Assembly (NCBI RefSeq): GCF_004361065.1
Contig: NZ_SELT01000010.1
Coordinates: 1 to 64,000, forward strand
Source of the DNA: Cognatilysobacter terrigena
GTDB lineage: Bacteria > Pseudomonadota > Gammaproteobacteria > Xanthomonadales > Xanthomonadaceae
Direction of reading: 5' to 3'
DNA length: 64,000 bases
The position numbers were made by a program, and so were the translations under genes. The notes beneath the pieces were generated by a model. That model was not told where the DNA came from. It made no database searches and saw only the letters and a program-made list of their open reading frames with translations. Below, piece by piece: positions 40,659 through 50,901 of the stretch; position 1 is the first letter of the stretch, and every line of letters starts with the position of its first letter.

Positions 40659-40720
40659 CCGCACGGATTCACGACATCCAACGCATCGCGCGCCACGCGG
40701 CCGCGGGAGCGCGCGCGTGA
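40655..40720 (+). CDS. Possible 21-residue ORF coupled to ruvA
   Basis: The ATG at 40655 sits in an ATGA overlap with the preceding small ORF. Its TGA stop (40718-40720) sits in a GTGA overlap with the ruvA start. The product would be [20 protein letters not shown] plus one Ala. It resembles no known peptide. Its likely role, if any, is to carry ribosomes to ruvA. Confidence 0.22.
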   Translation: MTARIHDIQRIARHAAAGARA

Positions 40721-41313
40721 TCGGTCGTCTCCGTGGAGTGCTCGTCCAGAAGCAACCGCCGTGGCTGCTCATCGAAGTCGGCGGCGGCATCGGCTACGAA
40801 CTCGAAGCGCCGATGAGCACGTTCTACGACCTGCCCGAAGCCGGGCGCGAGGTCGTGCTCTTCACGCATTACGCGCAGAAGGAAGACAGCGTCGCCCTGT
40901 ACGGCTTCCTGCGCGAAGGCGAGCGCAGATTGTTCCGTGACGTGCAGAAAGTGACCGGCATCGGCGCGAAGATCGCGCTGGCCATCCTGTCCGCAGTCAG
41001 CGTCGACGAGTTCGCGCGGCTCGTGCAGGCCGGCGACGTCACGGCACTCACGCGCATTCCCGGCATTGGCAAGAAGACGGCCGAACGCATCGTGGTCGAA
41101 CTGCGCGACCGCGCGGCCGACCTCGCGGGCCTCGGTTCGACACTGGGTGTGAACACCGGCCTGCCGGCCGATCCGCAGACCGAAGCGGTCGTCGCGTTGC
41201 AACAGCTCGGTTACAAGCCCGCCGAGGCGGCGCGCATGGCGAAGGACGCCACGCAGCCCGGCGACGACACCGCGACCATCATCCGCAAGGCGCTACAGTC
41301 CGCGCTCCGCTGA
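40717..41313 (+). CDS. ruvA: Holliday junction DNA helicase subunit RuvA
   Basis: Tetrameric junction-binding protein of RuvAB, 198 residues from a GTG start. The OB-fold begins [12 protein letters not shown]. Helix-hairpin-helix motifs are [13 protein letters not shown] and [16 protein letters not shown]. The C-terminal RuvB-binding domain ends in ALQSALR. kup, not ruvB, follows by 25 bp. Confidence 0.96.
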   Translation: MIGRLRGVLVQKQPPWLLIEVGGGIGYELEAPMSTFYDLPEAGREVVLFTHYAQKEDSVALYGFLREGERRLFRDVQKVTGIGAKIALAILSAVSVDEFARLVQAGDVTALTRIPGIGKKTAERIVVELRDRAADLAGLGSTLGVNTGLPADPQTEAVVALQQLGYKPAEAARMAKDATQPGDDTATIIRKALQSALR

Positions 41314-41338
41314 GCGAAGGACCGTTCGAGAACGCTCC

Positions 41339-43276
41339 ATGACCGCTACCGCTTCCACGGTTTCGCCTTCCAACGGCGCCGGCGACACCGGCCATGCGCA
41401 CCACGGGCATGCCGGCCTCGCGTCGCTGGTCGTGGGCGCGGTCGGCGTGGTGTTCGGGGACATCGGTACCAGCCCGCTCTACACGATGCAGGAGATGTTC
41501 CTGCCGCACTACGGGTTGTCGCCGGATGCGCACACGGTGAAGGGCCTGCTGTCACTCGCGTTCTGGGCGCTGATGCTGGTCGTCACGCTGAAGTACGTCA
41601 TCGTCATCATGCGCGCCGACAACGAAGGCGAGGGCGGCATCATGGCGCTCACCGCACTCGCGCAGCGCTCGCTGAAGCCGGGTTCGCGGCTCAGTTACAC
41701 GGTCGGCATCCTGGGTATCTTCGGTGCGTCGCTCTTCTTCGGCGACGGCATGATCACGCCGCCGGTCACGGTGCTGGGTGCGCTCGACGGCCTGCGCGTG
41801 ATTTCGCCCGCCTTCTCGCACTTCGTGATGCCGGTCGGCCTGCTGATCCTGTTCGCGCTGTTCGCGTTCCAGCGCTTCGGTACCGAGACCGTGGGCAAGG
41901 CGTTCGGGCCGGTGATGATCGCGTGGTTCATCGTGCTTGCGGTGATCGGCGGCTACAACATCGCACGCTATCCGTCGGTGCTGTCGGCGCTGAATCCGTA
42001 CTGGGCGTTCGACTTCTTCACAACCCACGGCGGGCATGCGCTCTTCATCCTCGGCGCCGTCGTGCTGGCGATCACCGGCGGTGAAGCGCTGTATGCCGAC
42101 ATGGGCCACTTCGGCAAGAAGCCCATTCGCTGGGGCTGGTTCGCATTCGTGCTGCCGGCGCTGGTGCTCAACTATTTCGGGCAGGGCGCGACGCTGCTGC
42201 AGAACCCGGCCGCGCGTTCGAATCCGTTCTACATGTCGATGCCGGACTGGGCGCAGATCCCGATGCTCGGACTTGCGACGGTCGCCGCCGCGATCGCATC
42301 GCAGGCGGTCATCACCGGTGCGTATTCGGTGACGCGCCAGGCGATCCAACTCGGCTACCTGCCGCGCCTGTCGATCAAGCACACCTCGCGCCAGACCATC
42401 GGCCAGATCTACGTGCCGTCGATCAACTGGATGCTGCTCGGCGCGGTCGTCCTGCTGACGCTGTCGTTCCAGAGCGCCACGAATCTCGCGACCGCGTACG
42501 GCCTGTCGGTCACCGGCACGATGCTGATCGACACGCTGCTGCTCGCCGTCGTCGCCTACACGCGCTGGGAGCGTTCGCGCCGCTGGGTGCTGCCCCTGTG
42601 CGGGCTGTTCCTGATCATCGACATCGCCTTCCTCATCGCCAACGGCGGCAAGCTGTTCACCGGCATCGGCGCGTGGGTGCCGCTGATCATCGGCATCGGC
42701 TCGTTCACCGTGATGCGCACCTGGCGTCGCGGCCGCGCGCTGCTGCACGAGGAAATCCGCAAGGAAGGCATCCAGCTCGACGTGTTCCTGCCCGGGCTGA
42801 TGCTGTCGCCACCGGTGCGCGTGCCGGGCACGGCGGTCTTCCTGACGGCCGATCGCGGCGTCGTGCCGCAGGCGTTCCTGCACAACCTCAAGCACAACAA
42901 GGTGCTGCACGAGCGTAACGTCTTCCTCACCATCGAACCGATGACGGTGCCGACCGCGCCGAAGGACAAGCGCCTCAAGATCGAATCGATCGGCGAGAAC
43001 TTCTATCGCATCACCCTGAAGTTCGGCTTCATGGAGACGCCGGACGTGCCGCTTGCGCTGATGCGGTCCTGCGACAAGGGCGGCATCCATTTCGACCCCA
43101 TGGACACGACGTATTTCGCGAGCCGCGAGACGGTCGTCGCCAGCAAGCATCGCGGCATGCCGTTCTGGCGCGACAAGCTGTTCGCGCTCATGCACCGCAA
43201 TGCGGCGCCGGCGACGTCGTTCTTCCGCATCCCGGGCAACCGCCTCGTCGAGCTGGGCGCGCAGGTCGAGATCTGA
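41339..43276 (+). CDS. kup: Potassium uptake protein Kup
   Basis: Proton-coupled K+ importer of the KUP/HAK/KT family, 645 residues. There are about twelve membrane helices (about 30-465) with family motif [18 protein letters not shown] at the start and a cytosolic C-terminal domain. A His-rich lead-in (GHAHHGHAG) precedes the first helix. It sits between ruvA and ruvB, which are usually adjacent; this arrangement also occurs in Xanthomonas relatives. Confidence 0.95.
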   Translation: MTATASTVSPSNGAGDTGHAHHGHAGLASLVVGAVGVVFGDIGTSPLYTMQEMFLPHYGLSPDAHTVKGLLSLAFWALMLVVTLKYVIVIMRADNEGEGGIMALTALAQRSLKPGSRLSYTVGILGIFGASLFFGDGMITPPVTVLGALDGLRVISPAFSHFVMPVGLLILFALFAFQRFGTETVGKAFGPVMIAWFIVLAVIGGYNIARYPSVLSALNPYWAFDFFTTHGGHALFILGAVVLAITGGEALYADMGHFGKKPIRWGWFAFVLPALVLNYFGQGATLLQNPAARSNPFYMSMPDWAQIPMLGLATVAAAIASQAVITGAYSVTRQAIQLGYLPRLSIKHTSRQTIGQIYVPSINWMLLGAVVLLTLSFQSATNLATAYGLSVTGTMLIDTLLLAVVAYTRWERSRRWVLPLCGLFLIIDIAFLIANGGKLFTGIGAWVPLIIGIGSFTVMRTWRRGRALLHEEIRKEGIQLDVFLPGLMLSPPVRVPGTAVFLTADRGVVPQAFLHNLKHNKVLHERNVFLTIEPMTVPTAPKDKRLKIESIGENFYRITLKFGFMETPDVPLALMRSCDKGGIHFDPMDTTYFASRETVVASKHRGMPFWRDKLFALMHRNAAPATSFFRIPGNRLVELGAQVEI

Positions 43277-43305
43277 CGCGTCGCACCGCGTGAGCGGCGC
43301 CGGGC

Positions 43306-43311
43306 CATAAT
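43306..43311 (+). promoter_or_regulatory. -10-like element of ruvB, possible leaderless transcript
   Basis: CATAAT ends 6 nt before the ruvB ATG at 43318, so the expected start coincides with the ATG. No Shine-Dalgarno is visible. The -35 region is weak. Confidence 0.45.
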
Positions 43312-43317
43312 CCCGGC

Positions 43318-44352
43318 ATGACCGACACCCGCCTCATCGGAGCCGGCGCGACCCACGAGGACGCCGCCGCCGAAGCCTCCATCCGCCCCAAGCGCCTGGA
43401 CGAGTACCTCGGCCAGGTGCCGGTGCGCGAGCAGATGAAGATCTACATCGAGGCGGCGAAGGGGCGCGGCGAGGCCCTCGACCACGTGCTGATCTTCGGG
43501 CCGCCCGGCCTCGGCAAGACCACGCTGAGCCAAGTCATCGCGAACGAACTGGGCGTCAACCTGCGGCAGACGTCGGGCCCGGTGATCGAGAAGGCCGGCG
43601 ACCTCGCCGCGCTGCTGACCAACCTGCAGCCGCACGACGTGCTGTTCGTCGACGAGATCCATCGTCTGTCGCCGCTCGTCGAGGAAGTGCTCTATCCGGC
43701 GATGGAGGACTTCCAGCTCGACATCATGATCGGCGAAGGCCCCGCCGCCCGTTCGATCAAGATCGACCTGCCGCCGTTCACGCTCATCGGCGCGACGACT
43801 CGCGCGGGCCTCCTGACCGCGCCTCTGCGCGACCGCTTCGGCATCGTGCAGCGCCTGGAGTTCTACAGCGCGGAGGAGCTGACGAAGATCGTGCAGCGCT
43901 CGGCGCAGATCCTCGGCATCGCCTGCCATCCGGATGGCGCGGCGGAAATCGCGCGACGCTCGCGCGGCACCCCGCGTATCGCCAACCGCCTGCTGCGCCG
44001 CGTGCGCGACTTCGCGCAGGTGCGCGGCGACGGCACGATCACGAAGCAAACGGCGTTCGAGTCGATGTCGATGCTGAAGGTCGACCCCGAAGGTTTCGAC
44101 GAGCTCGACCGCCGCCTGCTCGCCACCATCATCGAATCGTTCGATGGCGGCCCCGTCGGCGTGGAATCGCTGGCCGCGGCGCTCAGCGAGGAACGCGGCA
44201 CGCTCGAGGACGTCGTCGAGCCCTTCCTGATCCAGCAGGGCTACGTGATCCGCACCGCGCGCGGGCGCATGGCGACGCAGAAGGCCTATCGCCACCTCGG
44301 CTTTACGCCGCGCGCGAAGCCGAACGACCTGTTCGAGCCGCCGGCGGTCTGA
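43318..44352 (+). CDS. ruvB: Holliday junction branch-migration ATPase RuvB
   Basis: Hexameric AAA+ motor of RuvAB, 344 residues. Walker [10 protein letters not shown], Walker [11 protein letters not shown], sensor region [18 protein letters not shown] (arginine finger nearby), and a C-terminal winged-helix domain with [13 protein letters not shown]. The N-terminus [11 protein letters not shown] aligns with E. coli RuvB, so the start is secure. It may have its own promoter, since kup separates it from ruvA. Confidence 0.97.
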   Translation: MTDTRLIGAGATHEDAAAEASIRPKRLDEYLGQVPVREQMKIYIEAAKGRGEALDHVLIFGPPGLGKTTLSQVIANELGVNLRQTSGPVIEKAGDLAALLTNLQPHDVLFVDEIHRLSPLVEEVLYPAMEDFQLDIMIGEGPAARSIKIDLPPFTLIGATTRAGLLTAPLRDRFGIVQRLEFYSAEELTKIVQRSAQILGIACHPDGAAEIARRSRGTPRIANRLLRRVRDFAQVRGDGTITKQTAFESMSMLKVDPEGFDELDRRLLATIIESFDGGPVGVESLAAALSEERGTLEDVVEPFLIQQGYVIRTARGRMATQKAYRHLGFTPRAKPNDLFEPPAV

Positions 44353-44494
44353 CGTTCGGGTACCGCGTCGCAGCGGTTTTGCTGCGGCAAGCTAGGCACG
44401 GAGCGCGAACGACTGAACGTCGCGCGAACCGGCGGGTCGATCCCGTCGTCGCACGGCGGGTAGACTGGCCCGCCCGCCGCACCGTACGGAGCGC

Positions 44495-44899
44495 ATGTTC
44501 AGCCTGCCGGTCCGCATCTACTGGGAAGACACCGACGCCGGCGGCGTCGTGTACCACGCGCGCTACGTCGCATTCCTGGAGCGCGCGCGCTCGGAGTGGA
44601 TGCGCGCGAACGGCCACGGGCAGGCGTCATTGCAGGCCGAAGGCCTGGTCTTCGCAGTGCGCGCGATGACGCTCGATTTCCTCAAGCCCGCGCGCCTCGA
44701 CGACGCACTGACCGTCACCTGCGAACTCGCCGAATGCCGGCGCGCCAGCCTGTCGTTCCGGCAGGCGATCGAGCGCGACGGGGAACGCCTGCTCGCGTCG
44801 ACGGTCCGAATCGCTGCGCTCGACGCGGCGACGTTCCGTCCCGCCCCGATCCCGCCCGGGCTGCATGCGCAGCTCGCCGCCCTCGAATCCAAGAACTGA
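44495..44899 (+). CDS. ybgC: Tol-Pal-associated acyl-CoA thioesterase YbgC
   Basis: A hotdog-fold thioesterase linked to the tol-pal cluster, 134 residues. The active-site segment is WEDTDAGGVVYHARYVAFLE, with the catalytic Asp. A TAGACT element (44461-44466) lies about 30 nt upstream. It precedes tolQ by 75 bp, as in E. coli ybgC-tolQRAB-pal. Confidence 0.94.
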   Translation: MFSLPVRIYWEDTDAGGVVYHARYVAFLERARSEWMRANGHGQASLQAEGLVFAVRAMTLDFLKPARLDDALTVTCELAECRRASLSFRQAIERDGERLLASTVRIAALDAATFRPAPIPPGLHAQLAALESKN

Positions 44900-44974
44900 C
44901 GTCCGCCGCATGGACCGGAGACCCCGCATGACCGCATCGCACCGTCCGCACGCTTCGACGCCGGAGATCGCCCG

Positions 44975-45775
44975 ATGAGCGCGCTGTCGCTGATGCTGCA
45001 GTCCAGCCCGAGCGCGCTGCCGGATGCCGCGCCTGCGAACGTGCAGCCGCTCGCCGATGCGACGCAGGCGGCGACGACCGCCGCGGCACCCGCGGCCGGC
45101 TCGATCGATCTCGTGCATCTCGTCGCCGCGGCCAGCCTGCCGGTGCAGCTGATCATGCTTTTGCTGATCGTCGCCTCGATCGGCTCGTGGATCATCATCT
45201 TCCGCAAAGCCGCGCTGCTGCGCCGCGCGAAGCGCGAAGCGATGCAGTTCGAAGAGCGCTTCTGGTCGGGCGCAGAACTCAACAAGCTCTATGAAGGCGC
45301 GAGCGGCCACGGCCGCAACGTCGGCGGCATGGAAGCCATCTTCGAAGCCGGTTTCCGCGATTTCAACCGCCTGCGCCAGCGTCGCGGCGCCGATCCCGAT
45401 GCGCAGCTCGAAGCGGCACAGCGCGGCATGCGCGCCACCGCGTCGCGCGAACTCGATTCGCTGGAGCACAACCTCGAACTGCTGGCGAACATCGGTTCGA
45501 CGTCGCCGTACATCGGCCTTGTCGGCACCGTGTTCGGCATCATGGTGACGATGCATTCGCTGCTTGCCAGTTCGCAGCAGGTCGGCATCAAGGACGTTGC
45601 CCCGGGCATTTCCGAAGCGCTGCTCGCGACCGCGATGGGCCTGTTCGTCGCGATCCCCGCGGTGTGGGCGTACAACCGCTTCGCGACCGCGGTCGAGCGC
45701 CTGGCGACGCGCTACGAGGCCTTCGCCGAGGAGTTCTCGTCGATCCTGCAGCGACAGTCGCATCTCGAGGGCTGA
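44975..45775 (+). CDS. tolQ: Tol-Pal system inner-membrane protein TolQ
   Basis: MotA/TolQ/ExbB-family channel subunit of the Tol motor, 266 residues. Three membrane helices: LPVQLIMLLLIVASIGSWII, the conserved IGLVGTVFGIMVTMHSLL, and a third near LLATAMGLFVAIPAVWAYN. It carries an Ala-rich N-terminal extension of about 30 residues compared with E. coli (230 aa). The tolR start lies 3 bp behind its stop. Confidence 0.96.
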   Translation: MSALSLMLQSSPSALPDAAPANVQPLADATQAATTAAAPAAGSIDLVHLVAAASLPVQLIMLLLIVASIGSWIIIFRKAALLRRAKREAMQFEERFWSGAELNKLYEGASGHGRNVGGMEAIFEAGFRDFNRLRQRRGADPDAQLEAAQRGMRATASRELDSLEHNLELLANIGSTSPYIGLVGTVFGIMVTMHSLLASSQQVGIKDVAPGISEALLATAMGLFVAIPAVWAYNRFATAVERLATRYEAFAEEFSSILQRQSHLEG

Positions 45776-45778
45776 GCC

Positions 45779-46216
45779 ATGTCGCTCGCGCTCAGGCGGC
45801 ATCGCCGCCGCAAGCTCAAATCCGAGATCAACGTCGTGCCGTACATCGACGTGATGCTCGTGCTGCTGGTCATCTTCATGATCACCGCGCCGCTTCTGAA
45901 CCTCGGCGTGGATGTCGACCTGCCGAAGTCGAACGCGAAATCGCTGCAGCAGAAGACCGAGCCCGTCGTCGTGCAGGTCGACGCCGAGGGCAACTACTTC
46001 CTCGCGGTGAAGGCGGGCAGCAACGAAGCGGTGAGCGCGTCCGAACTCGCCGCGCGGCTGTCGACGATCGTCGCGCAGAACCATGACGCACAGGTGCTGA
46101 TCGGTGCCGACGCGAAGGCGAGCTACCAGACCGTCACCGATGCGATCGACGTGCTGAAGAAGGCCGGCGTGGAGAAGGTGTCGCTGATCAGCTCGCCCAA
46201 GGGCTCTTCGAAGTGA
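45779..46216 (+). CDS. tolR: Tol-Pal system protein TolR
   Basis: ExbD/TolR family, 145 residues. One N-terminal membrane helix with the proton-path Asp: EINVVPYIDVMLVLLVIFMI. A periplasmic domain follows (VVVQVDAEGNYFLAV). The stop overlaps the tolA GTG in GTGA. It works with TolQ to use the proton motive force during division and to energise TolA. Confidence 0.96.
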   Translation: MSLALRRHRRRKLKSEINVVPYIDVMLVLLVIFMITAPLLNLGVDVDLPKSNAKSLQQKTEPVVVQVDAEGNYFLAVKAGSNEAVSASELAARLSTIVAQNHDAQVLIGADAKASYQTVTDAIDVLKKAGVEKVSLISSPKGSSK

Positions 46217-47103
46217 AGGTGAGGGCGGCCGACGACGCCACCGCGGTCGCGCTGGCGATCGCGTTGCACGTCGTGCTCGGGCTGCTGCTGTGGCTCACGA
46301 TGCGGCCGAGCGACACCATGCAGGCGAGTGCCGGTGGCATGGCCGCGGACGTCGTCGACGTCGGCCAGCTGTCGGCGGCGATGCAGCGCACGTTGCGCCA
46401 TCGTCCCGAACCGGTCGAGCCCCTGCCCGAACCGGTGCCGGATGAGCAACCCGAAGTCACGCCGCCACCGCAACAGACCGCGCCGCAGCAACAGCTGACG
46501 CAGCCGGACGACGTCGACCAGCAAGCGGTGGTCGAAACGCCGACGCCGCAGAAGGCCACTGAAACCAAGCCCCAGGACGAAAAGCACACGCAGCAACAGG
46601 CCGACCTCACCAATCCGGTCGACGCGCAACAACAGGCGCAGCAGAAGCTGAAGGCCGAGAAGGAAGCGCAGCTCGCCGAGATCCGCAGGCGCCGCGCCGC
46701 GGCCTCGCGCGAAGCGCTCGCGGCGGAGGAGAGGCTGGCGCAGCTCACCGCACCGCGCGCGGGTTCGGCCGCGCAGCAGGCGGCTCAGGCGGATGCGCAG
46801 GCCAGTGGCACCGGCGCGGCCGACGACGGCCTGCTCGGTCGCTACGCCGCGGCGTTGCAGGAGGCGATCCGCGCGAAGTGGGTGCGCCCGGACAACATTC
46901 CGTCGGGCGCGGGCTGCCGCCTCGTGATCCGCCAGCTGCCGGGCGGCGAAGTCGTGGATGCGCAGGTCACGTCGCCCTGCGTCTACGACGAGGCCGGCCG
47001 CCGCTCCATCGAAGCTGCGGTGCTGAAGGCGCAACCGCTTCCCTACGCAGGCTTCGAAAAGGTCTTCAAGCGGGAGTTGACGCTCAACTTCCGGGCGCCC
47101 TGA
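46213..47103 (+). CDS. tolA: Cell-envelope spanning protein TolA
   Basis: A 296-residue bitopic protein that joins TolQR to Pal/TolB. The single N-terminal helix is ALAIALHVVLGLLLWLTM. Domain II (about 60-190) is Pro/Gln/Ala/Glu rich, helical, with coiled-coil character. The C-terminal domain III has LGRYAAALQEAIRAKWVRPD and AGCRLVIRQLPGGEV, with Cys residues consistent with the TolA-C disulfide. It starts at the GTG in the tolR overlap and is shorter than E. coli TolA (421). Confidence 0.94.
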   Translation: MKVRAADDATAVALAIALHVVLGLLLWLTMRPSDTMQASAGGMAADVVDVGQLSAAMQRTLRHRPEPVEPLPEPVPDEQPEVTPPPQQTAPQQQLTQPDDVDQQAVVETPTPQKATETKPQDEKHTQQQADLTNPVDAQQQAQQKLKAEKEAQLAEIRRRRAAASREALAAEERLAQLTAPRAGSAAQQAAQADAQASGTGAADDGLLGRYAAALQEAIRAKWVRPDNIPSGAGCRLVIRQLPGGEVVDAQVTSPCVYDEAGRRSIEAAVLKAQPLPYAGFEKVFKRELTLNFRAP

Positions 47104-47212
47104 GGGACTTGGTGTACGGCGCCTGTCAAGCCGCTAAACCATTCAGGTGTGAGCTAGGATTCACGAACGGGCTGCTACCTGTATGCGCCCCTGACGGACG
47201 TGAGGAATCGCG

Positions 47213-48520
47213 ATGAGTCGACTCGTGTCGTGGCTGGTCCTGTGCATCTTCGCGCTGCTGCCCCTGGCGGCGGGCGCGCAACAGCAGGGCCTGGAGATCG
47301 ACATCGTCGGCGGCAACGCGGCCGCGCTGCCGATCGCGGTGGTGCCTTTCCAGAACGGCACGGGCGCGACGGACGAGGCGTCCATCGTCGCCGCGGACCT
47401 CAATCGCTCCGGTCAGTTCAAGTCGCTGCCCGTCGAGGCGCTGCCCGAGCGTCCGACGCGCAGCGAGGAAGTGAATTACCCCGCGTGGCGCGCGATCAAC
47501 CAGGACTACGTCGTCGTCGGCCGCGTGCTCGACGCGGGCGGCGGTGCATATCGCGTCGAATACGAACTGCTCGACGTCGCCAAGCAGACGCGCCTTCTCG
47601 GATTCGCGCTCACCGCGCGCAGTGGCCAGCTGCGCGACGTCGCGCACCAGATCGCCGACGCGATCTACGAAAAGATCACCGGCGTGCGCGGCGCGTTCTT
47701 CACGCGCATCGCGTACGTCACGCAGAGCGGCGCGGGCAACGGTGCGCGCTATGCGCTCGTCATCGCCGACAGCGACGGTTACAACCCGCAGACGGTCGTG
47801 CGCTCCACCGAACCGCTGATGTCGCCGTCGTGGAGCCCGGACGGTGCGCGCCTCGCATACGTCGGCTTCGAGGGCGGCAACTCGGCGATCTACATCCAGA
47901 CGATCGCGAGCGGCGCGCGCGAAGTCGTCGCGCATTTCCGCGGCATCAACGGCTCGCCGGAGTTCTCGCCGGACGGCCGTCGCCTCGCGATGACGCTGTC
48001 GCGCTCGGGCAACCCCGAGGTCTACGTGATGGATCTCGGCAGCCGCGCGCTCACGCAGGTCAGCAACCACTACGCGATCGATACGGAGCCAACGTGGAGC
48101 GCGGACGGTTCGCGCATCTATTTCACGTCCGACCGTGGCGGCCGCCCGCAGATCTATAGCGCGTCGGCGTCCGGTGGCAGCGCGACGCGCGTGACCTTCC
48201 AGGGCTCGTACAACGCGAGCGCCACCGTGTCGTATGACGGCAAGAAGATCGCGACCGCGCAGGGCTCGGGCAACACGTATCGCATCGCGATGATGGATTC
48301 CTCCGTCGGCAGCGCACGCTGGAGCCTGCTGTCGCCGGGTAATCTCGATGAATCCCCGAGCTTCGCGCCCAACGCGAGCATGCTCATCTACGCCGCGCGC
48401 GAAGGCGGCCGCGGCGTGCTGTACGCCGTATCCGCCGACGCCCGCGTCCGCCAGCGCCTCGTGCTCGCCGATGGCGACGTGCGCGAGCCCGCGTGGGGCC
48501 CTTATCGCACGCCGCGTTGA
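47213..48520 (+). CDS. tolB: Tol-Pal system beta-propeller protein TolB
   Basis: Periplasmic TolB, 435 residues. The signal peptide is [20 protein letters not shown], cleaved near AGA-QQ. The N-terminal domain includes [20 protein letters not shown]. The six-bladed propeller has repeats such as [19 protein letters not shown] and [26 protein letters not shown] element (47155-47160) may give it its own promoter in the 109-bp spacer after tolA. Confidence 0.96.
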   Translation: MSRLVSWLVLCIFALLPLAAGAQQQGLEIDIVGGNAAALPIAVVPFQNGTGATDEASIVAADLNRSGQFKSLPVEALPERPTRSEEVNYPAWRAINQDYVVVGRVLDAGGGAYRVEYELLDVAKQTRLLGFALTARSGQLRDVAHQIADAIYEKITGVRGAFFTRIAYVTQSGAGNGARYALVIADSDGYNPQTVVRSTEPLMSPSWSPDGARLAYVGFEGGNSAIYIQTIASGAREVVAHFRGINGSPEFSPDGRRLAMTLSRSGNPEVYVMDLGSRALTQVSNHYAIDTEPTWSADGSRIYFTSDRGGRPQIYSASASGGSATRVTFQGSYNASATVSYDGKKIATAQGSGNTYRIAMMDSSVGSARWSLLSPGNLDESPSFAPNASMLIYAAREGGRGVLYAVSADARVRQRLVLADGDVREPAWGPYRTPR

Positions 48521-48566
48521 GCGTCGTGAGCCGTAACCCCGATCGAACAACCACGAGGAACGACCC

Positions 48567-49094
48567 ATGAACGTGAACTCCGCCAGCAAGCTCCTGATCG
48601 TCGCCGCGATGTGCACCCTCGCGATGGCGTGCTCGAAGAAGGTCAAGGAAACGCCGCCGACCGACACCGGCACCGTCGGCACCACGCAGCCGGCCGTCGA
48701 CAACGGTCCGACCACCGCGGGCATGTATGGCCCGAACGACCTCGACACGGATTCGTGCCTGCGCCAGCGCGTCGTCTACTTCGATCTCGACCAGGACGCG
48801 CTGAAGCCGGAGTTCCAGGCGATCGTGAACTGCCACGCCAAGTACCTGCGCGATCGTCCGTCCTCGCGCATGACGCTCGACGGCCACGCCGACGAGCGCG
48901 GCAGCCGCGACTACAACCTCGCGCTTGGCGAGCGCCGCGCGAACGCCGTGTCGTCGGCGATGCAGGCCGCGGGCGGCCAGTCGTCGCAGCTCACCGTCAA
49001 CAGCTTCGGCGAAGAGAAGCCGGTCTGCACCGAGTCGGGCGAGGATTGCTGGTCGAAGAACCGTCGCGTCGAGATCAGCTACAGCGCGCGCTGA
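48567..49094 (+). CDS. pal: Peptidoglycan-associated lipoprotein Pal
   Basis: Outer-membrane lipoprotein that binds peptidoglycan, 175 residues. The signal peptide ends in the lipobox LAMAC. The OmpA C-like domain (about 65-175) has VVYFDLDQDALKPEFQ and LDGHADERGSRDYNLALGER with the diaminopimelate-binding Asp and Arg. Two extra Cys (VCTESGEDC) could form a disulfide. A terminator follows 20 bp after the stop. Confidence 0.96.
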   Translation: MNVNSASKLLIVAAMCTLAMACSKKVKETPPTDTGTVGTTQPAVDNGPTTAGMYGPNDLDTDSCLRQRVVYFDLDQDALKPEFQAIVNCHAKYLRDRPSSRMTLDGHADERGSRDYNLALGERRANAVSSAMQAAGGQSSQLTVNSFGEEKPVCTESGEDCWSKNRRVEISYSAR

Positions 49095-49114
49095 TCGCAC
49101 GCACCGCACGACAG

Positions 49115-49142
49115 ACGGGCCGCCACGCGCGGCCCGTTTTCG
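49115..49142 (+). terminator. Terminator after pal
   Basis: ACGGGCCGC (49115-49123) and GCGGCCCGT (49129-49137) form a 9-bp stem around CACGC, followed by TTTCGTT. It lies between pal and cpoB and would end or attenuate the tol-pal message before cpoB. Confidence 0.85.
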
Positions 49143-49229
49143 TTCGCGGCGACGCATTCATCGTCGCGACAGTCGAATCGCCACGCGCCCGCGGCATACT
49201 CGGGCGCACGATCGAACCGGGGACCTGAC

Positions 49230-50060
49230 ATGACCATGCCTCGCGCGCTCACGCTCGCCGTCGCCCTTGCGCTCGTCGCGCCGCTGCCCGCGGCCGCGCA
49301 ACGCGCGAGCCTCGCCGACCGCGTCGCCGCACTGGAAGTGCGCGCCGCGAATCCGCAGAACGTCGACCTCGTCAACCAGATCGCGCAACTGCGCACCGAG
49401 ATCCAGTCGCTGCGGGGACAGCTCGAGGAAGCGCAGCAGGCGAACGAGCAGCTGCGCAATTCGATGCGGACGCAGTACCTCGACGTCGACGGGCGACTTC
49501 AGCGCCTCGAGGGCGCCGCGCAGCCCGTCGCGGCGCCCGCGGCACCCGCGGTGACGGCGCCGACGCCCGCCAAACCCAAACCCGGGTCGACGGCCAAGCC
49601 CGCCGCAACGTCTTCGGCGATCAAGCCCCCCAAGCCGGCCGCTCCCGCCGCCTCGGCCGGCAGCGCGGCGCCCACCGGTGCCGAGCTCGCCGCCTACAAC
49701 GCCGCGTTCGATGCGCTGAAGGCCGGCCGCTACGCCGACGCGTCGCGCCTGTTCGCGGACTTCCTCGACAAGTACCCGGGCGGCGTCTACGCGCCGAACG
49801 CGCTCTACTGGCTCGGCGAGAGCTACTACGCGACGCACAACTACGCCGAGGCCGTCGGCCCGTTCACGCAGCTGCTGGACCGCTTCCCGACGCACGACAA
49901 GGCGCCCGGCGCCCTGCTCAAGCTCGGCCTGACCCGCCAGAACCTGCGTGATGAAGACGGCGCGCGCGGCGCCTACGCCGACGTCGTCGCCCGCTATCCG
50001 GGTAGCGATGCCGCGCGCTCGGCCGCCGACCGCCTGCGCGCGATGGGCCCGGGTCGCTGA
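49230..50060 (+). CDS. cpoB: Cell division coordinator CpoB (YbgF)
   Basis: Periplasmic protein that links Tol-Pal with PBP1B during constriction in E. coli. It has 276 residues. The signal peptide MTMPRALTLAVALALVAPLP ends near AAAQ. A coiled-coil trimerisation segment (about 25-90, LADRVAALEVRAANPQNVDL) and a Pro/Ala/Lys linker follow. The C-terminus has TPRs with YNAAFDALKAGRYADASRLF and YALYWLGE-type spacing seen as NALYWLGESYYATHNYAEAV. A second ATG at 49236 is also usable. It follows the pal terminator, so it may have its own promoter. Confidence 0.94.
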   Translation: MTMPRALTLAVALALVAPLPAAAQRASLADRVAALEVRAANPQNVDLVNQIAQLRTEIQSLRGQLEEAQQANEQLRNSMRTQYLDVDGRLQRLEGAAQPVAAPAAPAVTAPTPAKPKPGSTAKPAATSSAIKPPKPAAPAASAGSAAPTGAELAAYNAAFDALKAGRYADASRLFADFLDKYPGGVYAPNALYWLGESYYATHNYAEAVGPFTQLLDRFPTHDKAPGALLKLGLTRQNLRDEDGARGAYADVVARYPGSDAARSAADRLRAMGPGR

Positions 50061-50109
50061 GCGGCTGAACGCCACCGCCGGTGCGGTGCCGGCGGAGGAG
50101 GGCGGGCGG

Positions 50110-50115
50110 TAAAAT
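50110..50115 (+). promoter_or_regulatory. -10 element of queE, possible leaderless transcript
   Basis: TAAAAT ends 6 nt before the queE ATG at 50122. A purine-rich AGGAGG lies about 20 nt before the ATG, too far to serve as Shine-Dalgarno and upstream of the predicted start. Confidence 0.5.
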
Positions 50116-50121
50116 CGCCGG

Positions 50122-50796
50122 ATGAGCGTCCCCGTCACCGCGGCCGCCGCGGCCCCCGAGCGGCTGCGGCTGACCGAGATTTTCCTGTCCCTGCAGGGCG
50201 AGTCGAACTCCGTCGGCTGGCCGACCGTGTTCGTGCGCCTGACCGGCTGCCCGCTGCGCTGCCAGTACTGCGACACCACGTATTCCTTCCACGGCGGCGA
50301 CTGGTGGGAGATCGACGCGATCCTCGCGGAAGTCGCGCGCCTCGGCGTTCGCCATGTCTGCGTCACCGGCGGCGAGCCGCTCGCGCAGAAGCGTTGCTTG
50401 ATCCTGCTGCAGCGCCTGTGCGACGCCGGCTACACCGTGTCGCTGGAGACGTCCGGCGCGCTCGACATCGGCGGGGTCGATCCGCGCGTGATCCGCGTCG
50501 TCGACATCAAGACGCCGGGCTCGGCCGAGGTGCATCGCAACCGCTGGGAGAACATCCCGCTGCTGACGCCGCGCGACGAAGTGAAGTTCGTCATCTGCTC
50601 GCGCGAGGACTACGAGTGGTCGCGCGGCATCGTCGCTGAGCATGCGTTGAGCGCACGCTGCGACGTGCTGTTCTCGCCGAGCTTCGGGCAGGTCGCGCCG
50701 CGCGAGCTTGCGCAATGGATCGTCGACGACCGTCTGCCGGTGCGCTTCCAGCTGCAGCTCCACAAGATCCTCTGGGGCGACGAACCCGGGCGTTGA
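50122..50796 (+). CDS. queE: 7-carboxy-7-deazaguanine synthase
   Basis: Radical-SAM enzyme of queuosine synthesis that turns 6-carboxytetrahydropterin into 7-carboxy-7-deazaguanine. It has 224 residues. The SAM/iron-sulfur motif is GCPLRCQYCDTTYSF, a CX3CX2C cluster as in the QueE family. LSLQGESNSVGWPTVFVRL precedes it, and HVCVTGGEPLAQ follows. It pairs with queC, 105 bp downstream. The N-terminal Ala-rich lead may be spurious but no better start is seen. Confidence 0.95.
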   Translation: MSVPVTAAAAAPERLRLTEIFLSLQGESNSVGWPTVFVRLTGCPLRCQYCDTTYSFHGGDWWEIDAILAEVARLGVRHVCVTGGEPLAQKRCLILLQRLCDAGYTVSLETSGALDIGGVDPRVIRVVDIKTPGSAEVHRNRWENIPLLTPRDEVKFVICSREDYEWSRGIVAEHALSARCDVLFSPSFGQVAPRELAQWIVDDRLPVRFQLQLHKILWGDEPGR

Positions 50797-50901
50797 GCCC
50801 TTGCGACGTCTGCGCGATGTCGCGCAGCGCGTCGGTCGAGCATTCGTCGCGCCGCACGTCTCAATGCATTTCCGATCCACCTCGATTGACGCAGGTTGTC
50901 C

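Noticed and set aside
41552-43195. 547-codon minus-strand frame opposite kup
   Set aside because: Shadow of a membrane-protein gene; hydrophilic and His/Arg/Asp-rich with no domain.
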